64,000 nt of DNA from Bacteroidota bacterium (GTDB lineage: Bacteria > Bacteroidota > Bacteroidia > Bacteroidales > CAIXZF01), in the NCBI GenBank assembly GCA_022709385.1, contig JAKLIX010000009.1:62001-126000 (forward strand), read 5' to 3'. Under the pieces are notes generated by a model that did not search any database, was not told the origin of the DNA, and saw only the letters and a list, made by a program, of their open reading frames with translations. Each line of letters begins with the position of its first letter. Position 1 is the stretch's first letter. Position numbers and translations under genes: made by a program. This document shows positions 19,407 through 28,746 of the stretch, in pieces.

Positions 19407-20066
19407 ATGGCATTGGATAAAAACGGCATTGCCAAAAGAATTGCCAAAGAACTGAAAGACGGTTATTATGTGAATCTTGGCATAGGAATTCCGACCCTGG
19501 TGGCCAACTATATACCCTCTGGAATGGAAGTGATCCTTCAATCGGAAAACGGTTTACTCGGAATAGGTCCGTTTCCGCCGGATGATGAAGTGGATGCCGA
19601 CCTGATCAACGCTGGCAAACAGACAGTTACCGCAGTCACCGGGGCATCCTTTTTCGATTCCTCACTCAGTTTTGCCATGATCCGGGGCGGTCATGTAAAT
19701 CTGACTTTGCTGGGAGCTTTTGAGGTTAGTGAAAAGGGAGACATCGCCAGCTGGAAAGTACCTGAAAAACTTGTGAAAGGCATGGGTGGTGCCATGGATC
19801 TGGTAGCCAGTGCCAAACGCATCATCGTTGCCATGCAGCATACCAATAAAGAGGGAGAATCGAAACTGCTCAGGCAATGTACGCTTCCCCTGACCGGGGT
19901 CGGGTGCGTAAAACGCATTGTCACGGATCTTGCAGTTGTGGATGTAACGGAGAATGGATTCAAACTGGTGGAAAGAGCACCCGGTATCAGTGTGGAAGAA
20001 ATCATCAAAGCCACAGAAGCACCCTTGCTCGTGGAGGGAGATATTCCGGAAATGGATCTCAGCTGA
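19407..20066 (+). CDS. scoB: 3-oxoacid CoA-transferase subunit B
   Basis: Beta subunit (219 residues) of the same CoA transferase. It carries the catalytic region SENGLLGIGPFP, in which the Glu forms the glutamyl-CoA thioester, preceded by YVNLGIGIPTLVANYIP. Later motifs include GGHVNLTLLGAFEVS and VKGMGGAMDLVASAKR. Length is normal. Its last 8 bases overlap the 3' end of the convergent HPt gene. Confidence 0.94.
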   Translation: MALDKNGIAKRIAKELKDGYYVNLGIGIPTLVANYIPSGMEVILQSENGLLGIGPFPPDDEVDADLINAGKQTVTAVTGASFFDSSLSFAMIRGGHVNLTLLGAFEVSEKGDIASWKVPEKLVKGMGGAMDLVASAKRIIVAMQHTNKEGESKLLRQCTLPLTGVGCVKRIVTDLAVVDVTENGFKLVERAPGISVEEIIKATEAPLLVEGDIPEMDLS

Positions 20067-20406
20067 TTTCCCTGCGTATTTCCGTAAACACTTTCTCTGT
20101 CGTGCGGTTCAGCGTCTCCATCAGTTGGGGCAGGTTTTCTTTTCCTTCGCCTGTTTTTCCGGCTTTTTCAATATCCCTGATCAGCTGCTTAAGTGGATAA
20201 ATAGAAAGAATGTCAATCGTTGCCTTCAGTTTATGGGCCAGATGCGCCAATGCCTGCAAATCGGCTGCCTGGTAAGCTTCATTCAGATCATGCAGCACCT
20301 CCGGAGTCGAGTCAAGAAAAACCTGTACGATCTTGGCCAGTGCTCCCGGATCCTCTTCATCCATCGCACGAAAAGCAGTCAGATCATATAATGGAACTTC
20401 ACACAT
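20059..20406 (-). CDS. histidine phosphotransfer (HPt) domain protein
   Basis: This 115-residue single-domain protein is predicted to be a four-helix HPt module that relays phosphate between a hybrid kinase and a response regulator. The phospho-acceptor region is LAHLAHKLKATIDILSI (the His in AHKLK), followed by LKQLIRDIEKAGK, matching the HPt pattern HxLKxxxxxxG only loosely, as the Gly position is Asp/Ile here. The gene starts 7 bases after the stop of the regulator gene and runs in the same direction, so the two are an operon and may be partners. No histidine kinase is in the window. Confidence 0.8.
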   Translation of the reverse strand: MCEVPLYDLTAFRAMDEEDPGALAKIVQVFLDSTPEVLHDLNEAYQAADLQALAHLAHKLKATIDILSIYPLKQLIRDIEKAGKTGEGKENLPQLMETLNRTTEKVFTEIRREIS

Positions 20407-20413
20407 GAATTAA

Positions 20414-21757
20414 CTATATTTCTTTGTTTTTCAGCATTCTGTAAATTGTCGACTTCCCGATATCCAGTTTTTCTGCCACCAGTAACACATTGTTGTTGTA
20501 TTTCTGAAGGAAAAACCTGATAATCTTACGGGTATATTCCTCAAGCGAATTTTCCTCCATTAGGAAATCGCTGTGGGGCAGTGATGAATTAAAGGAAATG
20601 TCGACATCATCAATCATGTCGGAATTGGTCATCACACAGGCCAGGTTAATCACTGCCCTGAGTTCCCGAATATTACCCGGGTATGAGTAACGGAGCAGTT
20701 TCCCCTGTGCGGCTGGTGTCAGAGTGGCTTTCGGGCTTCTGTTATCCCGGGAATATTGTTCAATAAAATACTTGGCAATGATAAGAATATCTTCCCCCCT
20801 GTACCGAAGCGGAGGTAATTCAATCGGGATACCCTGCAACTGATAATAGAGATCTTCCCTGAACCTGCCCCTGACAATCTCCTCACCGATATTTTTTCTG
20901 GTGGATCCGATAATACGCAGGTCGAGCTTTACCGCTTCAGATCCCCCGGGCCTGACAAACTCCTTTTCCTGAATGACTTTTAAAAGCCTGCCCTGAAGAT
21001 TATAATCCAGATCAGTAATTTCGTCCAGATAAAGTGTTCCCTTCGTGGCCTGCTCCAGTTGCCCCGTTTTTCTTGAAGTAATGGTTGACAGATATCCCTT
21101 TTCATATCCGAATAGTTCAGTTTCAATATAATCGCTGTTATACCCTGAAACATTGACCGTAACAAAGGGTTTCCGCTTCCTTACTGAATTAAAATGAATG
21201 GCTTTGGCAACAAGGTCCTTTCCTGTCCCGGTTTCTCCGCTGATCATTACCGGTATTCCTGATTTTGTTGCTTTTTCGATCAGGTGAAAAACCTGCCGTA
21301 TTACGGGGCTCTGGCCTTTAATCACATCCTGGTAATGATATTTTTTTTCAACCTCTTCCCTCAGATCCTCAATTTCTCTTCTAAGGTCGAACTTTTCGAT
21401 CAGGTGTTTCATTACAAACTGGATCCGGTCAGGAGTTTCATGATCCTTCACGATGTAATCCGTGATACCCTCCCTGTACAGGGCGGTGGCAATGCGGACA
21501 TCTTCCTGTCCGGAAATCACGATTACCGGTATGTCTGGCAGATGTTCCCTGATCCTTTTTAACACCACATTCCCCGAAAGATCAGGAAGGAAGTAATCCA
21601 GACAGATCACGGCCGGTTCCTTATGCAGGTTTTTCAACATTTCCGATCCGGAAAGAAAAACCTCTGTTGAGAACAAGGGATTTCTGGTTACGGTATATTG
21701 GAGCATTTCGGCATAAGCCGGGTCATCTTCCACAATAAACACCAGGATAGTTTCCAT
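20414..21757 (-). CDS. NtrC-like response regulator (REC-AAA+-Fis) with atypical GAFTGA loop
   Basis: 447 residues with three domains. A receiver domain (1-120) has the phosphorylatable Asp54 (CLDYFLPDLSG) and acidic pocket E10-D11-D12. An AAA+ domain (about 145-380) has Walker A GETGTGKD at 174-181 and Walker B GTLYLDEI. A Fis-type helix-turn-helix closes the protein (LLVAEKLDIGKSTIYRMLK). In sigma-54 activators the loop after ELFGHEKG reads GAFTGA and touches sigma-54; here residues 221-226 are GYLSTI although the flanks ELFGYEKG and RKTGQLEQA are conserved. It may act without sigma-54 or contact it differently. It is followed by the HPt gene. Confidence 0.9.
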   Translation of the reverse strand: METILVFIVEDDPAYAEMLQYTVTRNPLFSTEVFLSGSEMLKNLHKEPAVICLDYFLPDLSGNVVLKRIREHLPDIPVIVISGQEDVRIATALYREGITDYIVKDHETPDRIQFVMKHLIEKFDLRREIEDLREEVEKKYHYQDVIKGQSPVIRQVFHLIEKATKSGIPVMISGETGTGKDLVAKAIHFNSVRKRKPFVTVNVSGYNSDYIETELFGYEKGYLSTITSRKTGQLEQATKGTLYLDEITDLDYNLQGRLLKVIQEKEFVRPGGSEAVKLDLRIIGSTRKNIGEEIVRGRFREDLYYQLQGIPIELPPLRYRGEDILIIAKYFIEQYSRDNRSPKATLTPAAQGKLLRYSYPGNIRELRAVINLACVMTNSDMIDDVDISFNSSLPHSDFLMEENSLEEYTRKIIRFFLQKYNNNVLLVAEKLDIGKSTIYRMLKNKEI

Positions 21758-21916
21758 TTTGGGAAATTAATCAATGTAAAAATAATACAAATCATTGATT
21801 CTTTCCCAGAAAGGGATGAATTACCAATAAAAAATTTTTCAGACTGAAATTCTCAGACCTGATGATTTCCAGTAACACATGCAGGTTTCCGCTCAGGCAT
21901 TGCGGGGAGGAAGATA

Positions 21917-23296
21917 TCAGATCATTTTAGCAGGATCGACCCACAATGTAAACTGTTCGTCGGTAAGCAGGCCCAGCTGGAGTGCAGCCTCACGGAGGGT
22001 AAGATTCCCGGCGTGGGCAGTTTTGGCAATTTTGGCGGCATTATCGTATCCGATGTGGGGGTTCAGTGCCGTCACCAGCATCAGGGAATTTTCCAGGTTT
22101 TTCTGAATATTAACCCTGTTTGCCCCGATGTCTTCCACGCAATGCTCGCTAAATGACTGGCAGGCATCCCCGATTAGCCTGGCCGACATCAACAGGTTAT
22201 AAATGATCACGGGTTTGAAAACATTCAGCTGAAAATGGCCATTCATACCACCAATGGCGATGGCAGCATCATTACCGATCACCTGTGCACAAACCATGGT
22301 AAGTGCCTCGGATTGCGTGGGGTTGACCTTACCGGGCATAATGGAGGAACCCGGTTCATTGGCAGGCAGATTAAGTTCCCCGATACCGCAGCGGGGACCG
22401 GAACCGAGCAAACGGATGTCATTGGCGATTTTCATCAGGCTGACGGCGAGTCTTTTCAGTGCACCTGAGGTTTCCACCATGGCGTCATGTGCCGACAGGG
22501 ACTCAAATTTGTTGGGTGCCGTAACGAAGGGGCAGTCGGTGAGTGCTGCAATTTTGGCTGCAACCAGCACATCATAACCTTTGGGAGCATTGATGCCGGT
22601 ACCAACGGCCGTTCCGCCCAGTGCAAGCTCGGCAAGGTGAGGCAGGGTATTCCGCAGGGCTCTGATCCCATGCTCCAGCTGAGAGGCATACCCGGAAAAT
22701 TCCTGGCCCAGGGTCAGCGGGGTGGCATCCATCAGATGGGTTCTTCCGATCTTGACAATATCTTGATATTCCCTGGCTTTTGCGGATAATGACTGCCACA
22801 GTCTTTCCACACCGGGAAGCGTGGTTTCAACCACGGCTTTGTAGGCCGCTATCGACATCGCAGTTGGAAAAGTGTCGTTCGACGATTGAGATTTATTCAC
22901 ATCGTCGTTCGGATGGATAAAGGTCTTCTCGCCCAGTTTACCCCCGTGCAAAACATGAGCACGGTTTGCAATCACCTCATTGACGTTCATATTTGACTGG
23001 GTTCCGGAGCCGGTTTGCCAAACCACGAGAGGAAACTCCTCCTGATGCTTACCTGCAAGGATCTCGTCACAGACCTGTGCAATCAGATCGCATTTTTCCC
23101 TGCTCAGCACACCAAGGTCATAATTGGCAAGCGCCGCCGCCTTTTTTAAAATGGCAAATGCATGGATGATCTCTTCCGGCATCCTCTGCCCGCCAATTTT
23201 AAAATTATCCCTGGACCGCTGGGTTTGGGCACCCCAGTATTTGTCTGCCGGAACCTCAACAGGTCCCATTGTGTCCCTTTCAGTTCTTGTTTCCAT
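21917..23296 (-). CDS. fumC: class II fumarate hydratase
   Basis: FumC, 459 residues, is the iron-independent fumarase of the TCA cycle that interconverts fumarate and malate. Motifs are the start [76 protein letters not shown] and the lyase signature [13 protein letters not shown]. The start is 22 bases after the prfB stop on the same strand, suggesting a recX-prfB-fumC transcription unit. Confidence 0.97.
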   Translation of the reverse strand: METRTERDTMGPVEVPADKYWGAQTQRSRDNFKIGGQRMPEEIIHAFAILKKAAALANYDLGVLSREKCDLIAQVCDEILAGKHQEEFPLVVWQTGSGTQSNMNVNEVIANRAHVLHGGKLGEKTFIHPNDDVNKSQSSNDTFPTAMSIAAYKAVVETTLPGVERLWQSLSAKAREYQDIVKIGRTHLMDATPLTLGQEFSGYASQLEHGIRALRNTLPHLAELALGGTAVGTGINAPKGYDVLVAAKIAALTDCPFVTAPNKFESLSAHDAMVETSGALKRLAVSLMKIANDIRLLGSGPRCGIGELNLPANEPGSSIMPGKVNPTQSEALTMVCAQVIGNDAAIAIGGMNGHFQLNVFKPVIIYNLLMSARLIGDACQSFSEHCVEDIGANRVNIQKNLENSLMLVTALNPHIGYDNAAKIAKTAHAGNLTLREAALQLGLLTDEQFTLWVDPAKMI

Positions 23297-23318
23297 AATG
23301 CTGCTAATTATTGGTTAT

Positions 23319-24411
23319 TTATTCCTTTCTGCCAAATTCCATCAGGTAGGCTTTCATCATTTCATTCAGGTCTCCATCCATCACAGACTGTACGTCTGAA
23401 GTTTCATAATCAGTTCTTAAATCTTTGACCATCTTATACGGATGCATGACATAACTCCTTATCTGCGATCCCCATTCAATCTTCTTTTTGGTGCCTTCAA
23501 TTTTCTCGAGCGATTCTCTTTTCTTCCGGAGTTCAATCTCATACAGCTGGGATTTCAACATCCTGACGGCCTTTTCCCTGTTTTGAAGCTGTGAGCGGGT
23601 TTCCTGACATTCGATGATGATCCCCGTGGGTGCATGCCTCAATCTGACTGCGGTTTCTACCTTATTCACATTCTGTCCGCCAGGGCCGCTCGATCTGTAT
23701 GTATCCCAGGAGATGTCTGCAGGATTGATCTCTATCTGTATGTTCTCATCAATGACCGGGTAGGCATAGACCGAAGCAAAAGATGTATGCCTCCTGTGAT
23801 TGGCGTCAAAGGGGGAAAGCCTCACCAGCCTGTGCACACCGCTCTCACTTTTCAGATAACCGAAAACAAAATCTCCTTCAAATTCAAGCGTTACCGATTT
23901 AATACCAGCCACATCCCCGTCCTGCAGGTCAATTTCTTTTACCTTGTAGTCATTTCTTTCGCCCCAGCGGATATACATACGCATCAGCATGGCCGCCCAA
24001 TCCTGGCTTTCGGTACCACCGGCTCCCGAGTTGATGGTGAGGATTGCTCCCAGTTTATCCTCCTCCCCGCTTAGCATATTCCTGAATTCAAGATCTTCAA
24101 GCAATTGAGTAACATGATGATACTGCTTATCCAACTCATCCTCAGTGCCCTCACCCTCAGAAAAAAAATCATAGATCACCTGCAGATCGTCAATTGCATG
24201 CTGCAGTTTTCCATAAGCATTTGTCCAGCTTTTCTTCTCCTGAATGCTTTTTAACAGCTGCTCTGCTTTGCGCGGATCGTCCCAAAAACCCGGCTCATGG
24301 GTCAGTTTCTCTTCTTCCGCAATTCGGAAAAGCTTGTCTTCAACTTCAAAGGAACCTCCTCAGGGCCCCCGCCCTTTCCCGGACTTCCTGCATCAATTCT
24401 GCTGATACCAT
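23319..24411 (-). CDS. prfB: peptide chain release factor 2, made by programmed +1 frameshift
   Basis: RF2 releases peptides at UGA and UAA codons. The gene is in two frames. ATG 24411 opens a 21-codon frame ([10 protein letters not shown]...ALRRFL) that stops at TGA 24346-24348; shifting +1 at CTT-T joins it to the main frame from GAA 24347 ([21 protein letters not shown]), giving about 363 residues, the normal RF2 length. The main part has the SPF stop-recognition tripeptide ([12 protein letters not shown]) and the GGQ catalytic motif ([13 protein letters not shown]). A naive call starting at 24179 loses about 77 residues. The in-frame UGA lets RF2 limit its own synthesis. recX lies 15 bases upstream and fumC 22 bases downstream. 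Confidence 0.95.
24346..24360 (-). promoter_or_regulatory. prfB programmed +1 frameshift site
   Basis: On the minus strand the site reads AGGAGG-TTC-CTT-TGA. The internal Shine-Dalgarno-like AGGAGG is 3 bases before the slippery CTT, followed by the in-frame UGA. This is the same arrangement as the well-known RF2 autoregulatory site (AGGGGG, 3 bases, CTT-TGA). The base after TGA is A rather than the more usual C. Confidence 0.93.
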
Positions 24412-24426
24412 ATCTGGTCAAGTATT

Positions 24427-24852
24427 TTATTCCAAAAAACAATTCTTTCGTAGCCAACTGTTAACAATCTCCTCCTCAAACCCCCTCCTTACCAGCCTGC
24501 GGTAACAAGATGCAGGATCTTTCCCCATGCCTGCAGCCTGCTCCATGATGGCCAGGTATTCCTCCTCTGGTATTGCCGCCAGTGCTTTTGTGATCAATTC
24601 CTCTGCTATCCCATTGTCGAGAAGCAATATCCTGATCCTTTCCCTTCCCCATTTTTTTTCGTACAGGCACTTTTCCGTCATATGCCTGCAATACCGGCTG
24701 TCATCAATGAGCTTCAAATCCCGCAGTTGCGAGAGGATTTCAGCAGTCTGGTCTCCGCTTAGCTGCCATCGTTCAAGTTTAAGCCTTATTTCCCTTTCCG
24801 GGTGCTCACCCCTGGCACAGTATGCAGCTATCCGCCGCTTCAGGTCATGCAT
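24427..24852 (-). CDS. recX: RecX-family regulatory protein
   Basis: RecX binds RecA filaments and limits RecA activity. From ATG 24852 the protein is about 141 residues and starts MHDLKRRIAAYCARGEHPEREI, the usual RecX beginning. It then shows three helical repeats with the motifs LKLERW, LIDDSRYCRHMTEKCLYEKKWGRERI, LLLDNGIAEELITKAL and RRLVRRGFEEEIVNSWL. The frame is open to an ATG at 24954, but the extra 34 residues do not look like RecX. recA is not in the window. The gene is 15 bases upstream of prfB on the same strand. Confidence 0.88.
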   Translation of the reverse strand: MHDLKRRIAAYCARGEHPEREIRLKLERWQLSGDQTAEILSQLRDLKLIDDSRYCRHMTEKCLYEKKWGRERIRILLLDNGIAEELITKALAAIPEEEYLAIMEQAAGMGKDPASCYRRLVRRGFEEEIVNSWLRKNCFLE

Positions 24853-25028
24853 GTCACTCTGCCTCACAATCTGGCAATAATCAAACAAAGGTAGCTTTTT
24901 TCTGCAATACAGCCACTGAACCATCATGGGAAATTGTTCTGTCTGACCAGACATGCAGGCTTATTGCAAACAACCTGACCGTTGCTGCACGGGATGGGTC
25001 TGCGAAAAATATACAATCCTGTGTTATA

Positions 25029-25094
25029 TGGTATTATACCGAAAGAACACAGGAATGCGAAAAATTTGTTTCCAGAGTCATCGGTATAATACCA
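25029..25094. repeat. dispersed palindromic repeat, copy A
   Basis: A perfect 14-bp terminal inverted repeat, TGGTATTATACCGA (25029-25042) and TCGGTATAATACCA (25081-25094), bounds a 38-base centre containing CACAGGAATGCGAAAAA and TTTCCAGAGTCA. The core (25036-25087) is closely similar to 31040-31089 and, reversed, to 40630-40682. No coding capacity. It resembles a REP- or MITE-like element. Confidence 0.75.
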
Positions 25095-25193
25095 ATGTTC
25101 TATGAAACAATCCCTTTGACATCTCATTCAGGCGGAGTTTAAACCTTATGGTTAATCAGGTGTTAAAATAATTATGCTTTCCGGCAATTAACC

Positions 25194-25201
25194 TAATTTT
25201 G
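25194..25201 (+). promoter_or_regulatory. Bacteroidota -7 box for the FISUMP gene
   Basis: TAATTTTG matches TAnnTTTG exactly, 16 bases before the ATG at 25218, giving a very short leader. A weak TTATG lies near the -33 position. Confidence 0.5.
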
Positions 25202-25217
25202 CACAAAAATTCATCCG

Positions 25218-26315
25218 ATGAAGAAACTCATGCTGATCAGCCTGCTCTTTGCTCTTTTTTCCCAGGCTTTTCCCCAGCACCGGATCTCTGGCAATGTTTG
25301 CTACGACAATGAATACCTGACGTATCTCGATAGTGTCACAGTTTTGCTCAAACAGGGAAATGTTATTGTTTCCCAGACAAACACAGATCAGATGGGGCAT
25401 TTTCAGTTCAGCGGCATCTCCGACGGCACTTACACCCTGTCCGGTTATTGTTCAAAGAACTGGGGAGGAGGAAGCAGCACCGATGCCCTGAGAATCCTTC
25501 AGCATTTCGTTCATATTCAATCACTTACAAGCATCCGTCTTGAAGCTGCGGATGTAGACAACAACAGCCAGGTGAATACGACCGACGCCCTGATGGTCAG
25601 CCGCAGGTATATACAATTGCTTGACAGTTTTCCTGCGGGAGACTGGGTTCTGGGGGAAAAACAAATCACCCTAGCAGGAAATGACATCTTCGCTAACCTG
25701 AAAGCCACATGTATGGGCGATGTGAACGCATCATTCACACCGCCGGCAGTTTTCACTTGCGGACAAACCCTAACCGATACCCGCGATGATCAGATTTACC
25801 CGACAGTCCTGATCGGAGAACAATGCTGGATGGCAAAGAACATGAATATCGGCACATTCATTTACGGAGTCGGAAATCAGGGAAACAATTACGTAATTGA
25901 AAAATACTGTTACCAGAACAACCTGACCAATTGTTATAATTTTGGCGGGCTGTATCAGTGGGATGAAATGATGCAGTACGACACCACTCCGGGTGTTCAG
26001 GGAATCTGTCCTGCGGGCTTTCATATTCCCACCGACAGCGAATGGGATACCGTCATATATACCCTGGGCGGTTATGCCATGGCAGGAGGAGCGCTCAAGG
26101 TTGGCGGCAGTTCCGGTTTTAATGGTCTGCTGGCAGGTTGGGTGATCGACTGTCAGAAATTCCGTTTGCTCGGAACCAAAGGTTTTTTCTGGAGTTCAAC
26201 GCCCTATTACGGCATTTACGGCTATGACCGGACACTGTTATATAATTCGAACAGCGTTACGCGTGATTATGCCGACCAGGAAGACGGACTTTCGGTCAGA
26301 TGTTTAAAAGACTGA
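25218..26315 (+). CDS. secreted protein with beta-sandwich/dockerin-like module and FISUMP domain
   Basis: 365 residues with a signal peptide (MKKLMLISLLFALFSQAFPQ). Residues about 22-170 form a module shared with the two giant proteins at 43.1 and 52.4 kb: a SdrD-like beta-sandwich (GHFQFSGISDGTYTLSGY), then WGGGSSTDALRILQHFV, the Ca-binding-like ADVDNNSQVNTTDALMVS and GDWVLGE...GDVNASFTP, which resemble paired dockerin EF-hand loops. Residues about 175-365 match the FISUMP (Fibrobacter succinogenes major paralogous) domain: YPTVLIGEQCWMAKNMNIGT, NCYNFGGLYQWDEMMQY, GICPAGFHIPTDSEWDT, FWSSTP and SVRCLKD. No T9SS or IPTL tail is present. Its role is unknown, probably at the cell surface. It overlaps the end of tilS by 20 bases. 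Confidence 0.85.
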   Translation: MKKLMLISLLFALFSQAFPQHRISGNVCYDNEYLTYLDSVTVLLKQGNVIVSQTNTDQMGHFQFSGISDGTYTLSGYCSKNWGGGSSTDALRILQHFVHIQSLTSIRLEAADVDNNSQVNTTDALMVSRRYIQLLDSFPAGDWVLGEKQITLAGNDIFANLKATCMGDVNASFTPPAVFTCGQTLTDTRDDQIYPTVLIGEQCWMAKNMNIGTFIYGVGNQGNNYVIEKYCYQNNLTNCYNFGGLYQWDEMMQYDTTPGVQGICPAGFHIPTDSEWDTVIYTLGGYAMAGGALKVGGSSGFNGLLAGWVIDCQKFRLLGTKGFFWSSTPYYGIYGYDRTLLYNSNSVTRDYADQEDGLSVRCLKD

Positions 26316-27645
26316 TCTTCAATATTCTTTTCGTGCCTTTGGTGATACGGAAGGTATGATCAATCCTGTAACCTACTACCCAGGCAATCTTTTCTCCTGA
26401 ACAAAGCACCCAGATTTTCTCTTTGACAGTAAGAGGCAGTTTCAGATCAATCAGGAAATCGCTGAGTTTTTTTCGCCGGTTCAGGCCAAAGGGTTTGAAT
26501 GCATCTCCTTCATGCCAGGGGCGCAAAGACAGGGGAAATTCCAATTTCTCAAGATCTAGAGAAGCCACCTGGGGAGAAGGATCGGGAAGACCTTCTACTT
26601 CATTTTCAATGATTTCTAACCGCAGGACAAATGGCAATGCCTTTTTTCTGACCAGTCTGCTTTGGCGTGCAGGTAAATTAAGCTGCACTTTCTGCTCCTT
26701 CAGCGGCAGGGGGATGGGTGCAAGCAGCAGTGCATCTCTGTCGCGAATGATCCTGTGGGTTGCTGAAAATATCTGCTTTCCGCTTTGCAGGGCCCGGAGC
26801 CGTTCAATGTCCGGAAGATGTTCTCTTCTGAAACCAAAAGGTTCCAGGTAATTCAAAAGGAGATAATCAGCATGTTCCTTTGCTGCAAGGCGGTCAAGAT
26901 TGATTCGGACACCAGCCTCCCCATCCGAAACGATGTCCGAAAGTTCCTGTGCCAGGAAGCATTCCAAGAGCGCAGCCTCATCTCTGAACCTTTTGATATT
27001 GTTATACAACACTTTCCGGAAGCCCGGATAGATTTCCTCAAAGAGCGGTAACAACAGCTTCCTGATCCTGTTTCTCAGGTAATAATTTTCTTCATTGCTG
27101 ATATCTTCCCTGAAGGGTATCCTGTAATGCCGTGCATATGATTCGATCTGGCTCCTGCTGATCAAGGCAAGCGGACGGATAAGCCGGCCCTGTTTTTCAG
27201 CAAAGCCCTGTAATCCTTTAATTCCAGTTCCCCTGATCAGGTTTACGAGGATGGTTTCAATCTGATCGTCAGCATGATGTCCGGTCGCAATGTGATCAAA
27301 ACCATGTACCACAGCCAGTTTCTCAAACCATATGTAACGCAGCTCTCTGGCTGCCATTTGTATGGAAATCCTGTGTCTTTGTGCGTACTGCCTGGTCCGG
27401 AACTCCCTGAGATAAAAGGGTACTCCTTCAGCGCTTGCCTTCTGCTCAACAAAATGTGCATCCTCCACTGAATCTTTTCCTCTGAGGCGGAAATTACAGT
27501 GGGCAATTGCACAATCCAGGCCCCGCTTTGTGAGCGCATGCCACATCACCATGGAATCCAATCCGCCGCTGACTGCCAGCAGCACCTTTTTCCCTGGTTC
27601 CGGCAGGATCAGTTTTGAATTAAAATCCGAGAAGTTCTCATCCAT
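26296..27645 (-). CDS. tilS: tRNA(Ile)-lysidine synthetase
   Basis: TilS, 449 residues, puts lysine on C34 of the CAU-anticodon tRNA-Ile so that it reads AUA. The PP-loop ATPase motif AVSGGLDSMVMWHAL is near residues 24-38, followed by AIAHCNFRLRGKDS, the family motif ATGHHADDQIETILVNLIRGTGIKGL, and a C-terminal substrate-binding domain (LSLRPWHEGDAFKPFGL..KKLSDFLIDLKLP). Length is as expected for long-form TilS. It lies 55 bases downstream of korB on the same strand. Confidence 0.96.
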   Translation of the reverse strand: MDENFSDFNSKLILPEPGKKVLLAVSGGLDSMVMWHALTKRGLDCAIAHCNFRLRGKDSVEDAHFVEQKASAEGVPFYLREFRTRQYAQRHRISIQMAARELRYIWFEKLAVVHGFDHIATGHHADDQIETILVNLIRGTGIKGLQGFAEKQGRLIRPLALISRSQIESYARHYRIPFREDISNEENYYLRNRIRKLLLPLFEEIYPGFRKVLYNNIKRFRDEAALLECFLAQELSDIVSDGEAGVRINLDRLAAKEHADYLLLNYLEPFGFRREHLPDIERLRALQSGKQIFSATHRIIRDRDALLLAPIPLPLKEQKVQLNLPARQSRLVRKKALPFVLRLEIIENEVEGLPDPSPQVASLDLEKLEFPLSLRPWHEGDAFKPFGLNRRKKLSDFLIDLKLPLTVKEKIWVLCSGEKIAWVVGYRIDHTFRITKGTKRILKISLLNI

Positions 27646-27700
27646 CCGGCCTGCGATTGGTTAAATCCGGTTCCATGACGCAGCCTTCGGGTCAACCGGG

Positions 27701-28744
27701 TCAGATAACCCAGGTATCCCCGCTGTTCAGCAGGTCATCGACCGTCTTGACAGGGTTGTTTTCCTTGGCATAAGCGATCTGCTCTTCCACCATGTCATCA
27801 TAGGTCGGATACATGGCTGAGCGGATTACACCAAGGGCCACAGGGAACATAGGCGGTGCCATTTTTGCCAGCATCAGGTGCACGCCCGGGTCTTGCTGGT
27901 ACTTGTCATGAATCAGGAGATCATTCTCGGTGATCCCGTTTTCCCCGAGCTGAACAACCTCCAGACGGTTACTGAAAAAGCGTATCCCTTTATCCTTGTT
28001 TTTCCCAAAAATCATCGGTTCACCATTTTTCAAAACCAACTGGAAATCATCCTTGATATCTTTGGCGGTAACCTGCTGATGGGCTCCGTCGGCAAAAATG
28101 ATGCAGTTCTGCAGGATCTCGATCAGGGAGGTTCCGTCATGTTTCGCTGCCTCGAACATGATCTCCGTCATCAGTTTGGGATTGGTATCCACAGCCCTGG
28201 CAAAGAAGGTTCCCTGTGCACCCATGACCAGTTCTCCGATATTGAACGGATGTTCGATGGTACCCTGGGGGGAGGTTTTGGTGACCATCCCCATAGGGGT
28301 TGTAGGGGAATACTGGCCCTTGGTCAGTCCATAGATCTGATTATTGAAGAGGATAATATTCAGATCGATATTCCTGCGAATGACATGAATAAAATGATTT
28401 CCTCCGATGGCAAGGGAATCACCATCGCCGGTGGCTACCCAAACACTCAGGTGCGGATTGGCGATCTTGACCCCGCTCGAGATTGCGGCTGCTCTTCCAT
28501 GGATGCCATGTATGCCGTAGGTATTCACATAATAAGGAAATCGTGAGGAACAACCGATACCGGAAACCATCACGAAATTCTCCTTTTTATACCCGATCTT
28601 GGGAAAGACATTGGCAACGGAAGACAAGATGGCATGGGCTCCGCAGCCGGGGCACCACTTCACCATCTGGTCGCTTACGAAATCCTGTTTTGTCAGCTCA
28701 ACGGATGAGCGTTCTATTGTTGTATTTTCCGGACGTTCAAACAT
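27701..28744 (-). CDS. korB: 2-oxoacid:ferredoxin oxidoreductase subunit beta
   Basis: Thiamine-diphosphate-binding beta subunit, 347 residues, of a 2-oxoacid (probably 2-oxoglutarate):ferredoxin oxidoreductase. It carries KWCPGCGAHAILSSVANV (cluster/TPP-side Cys), GIGCSSRFPYYVNTYGIHGIHGRA, the TPP motif WVATGDGDSLAIGGNHFIH and NNQIYGLTKGQYSPTTP. It starts 2 bases after the alpha-subunit stop. The reaction makes acyl-CoA, CO2 and reduced ferredoxin and is reversible, so it can also fix CO2. The substrate call (2-oxoglutarate rather than pyruvate) rests on overall similarity to KorB-type subunits. Confidence 0.92.
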   Translation of the reverse strand: MFERPENTTIERSSVELTKQDFVSDQMVKWCPGCGAHAILSSVANVFPKIGYKKENFVMVSGIGCSSRFPYYVNTYGIHGIHGRAAAISSGVKIANPHLSVWVATGDGDSLAIGGNHFIHVIRRNIDLNIILFNNQIYGLTKGQYSPTTPMGMVTKTSPQGTIEHPFNIGELVMGAQGTFFARAVDTNPKLMTEIMFEAAKHDGTSLIEILQNCIIFADGAHQQVTAKDIKDDFQLVLKNGEPMIFGKNKDKGIRFFSNRLEVVQLGENGITENDLLIHDKYQQDPGVHLMLAKMAPPMFPVALGVIRSAMYPTYDDMVEEQIAYAKENNPVKTVDDLLNSGDTWVI

Positions 28745-28746
28745 AC

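Larger units (their letters stand above)
24853..25217. other. intergenic region with a palindromic repeat
   Basis: This 365-base divergent gap lies between recX and the FISUMP-domain gene. It contains one member of the dispersed palindromic repeat family (25029-25094) and a -7 box for the FISUMP gene. No further gene was recognised; the open frames here match nothing and lack start context. Confidence 0.5.

Noticed and set aside
23319..24179. prfB as a truncated or disrupted gene starting at 24179
   Set aside because: A classic AGGAGG-TTC-CTT-TGA frameshift site and a 21-codon leader frame upstream restore the full-length protein.
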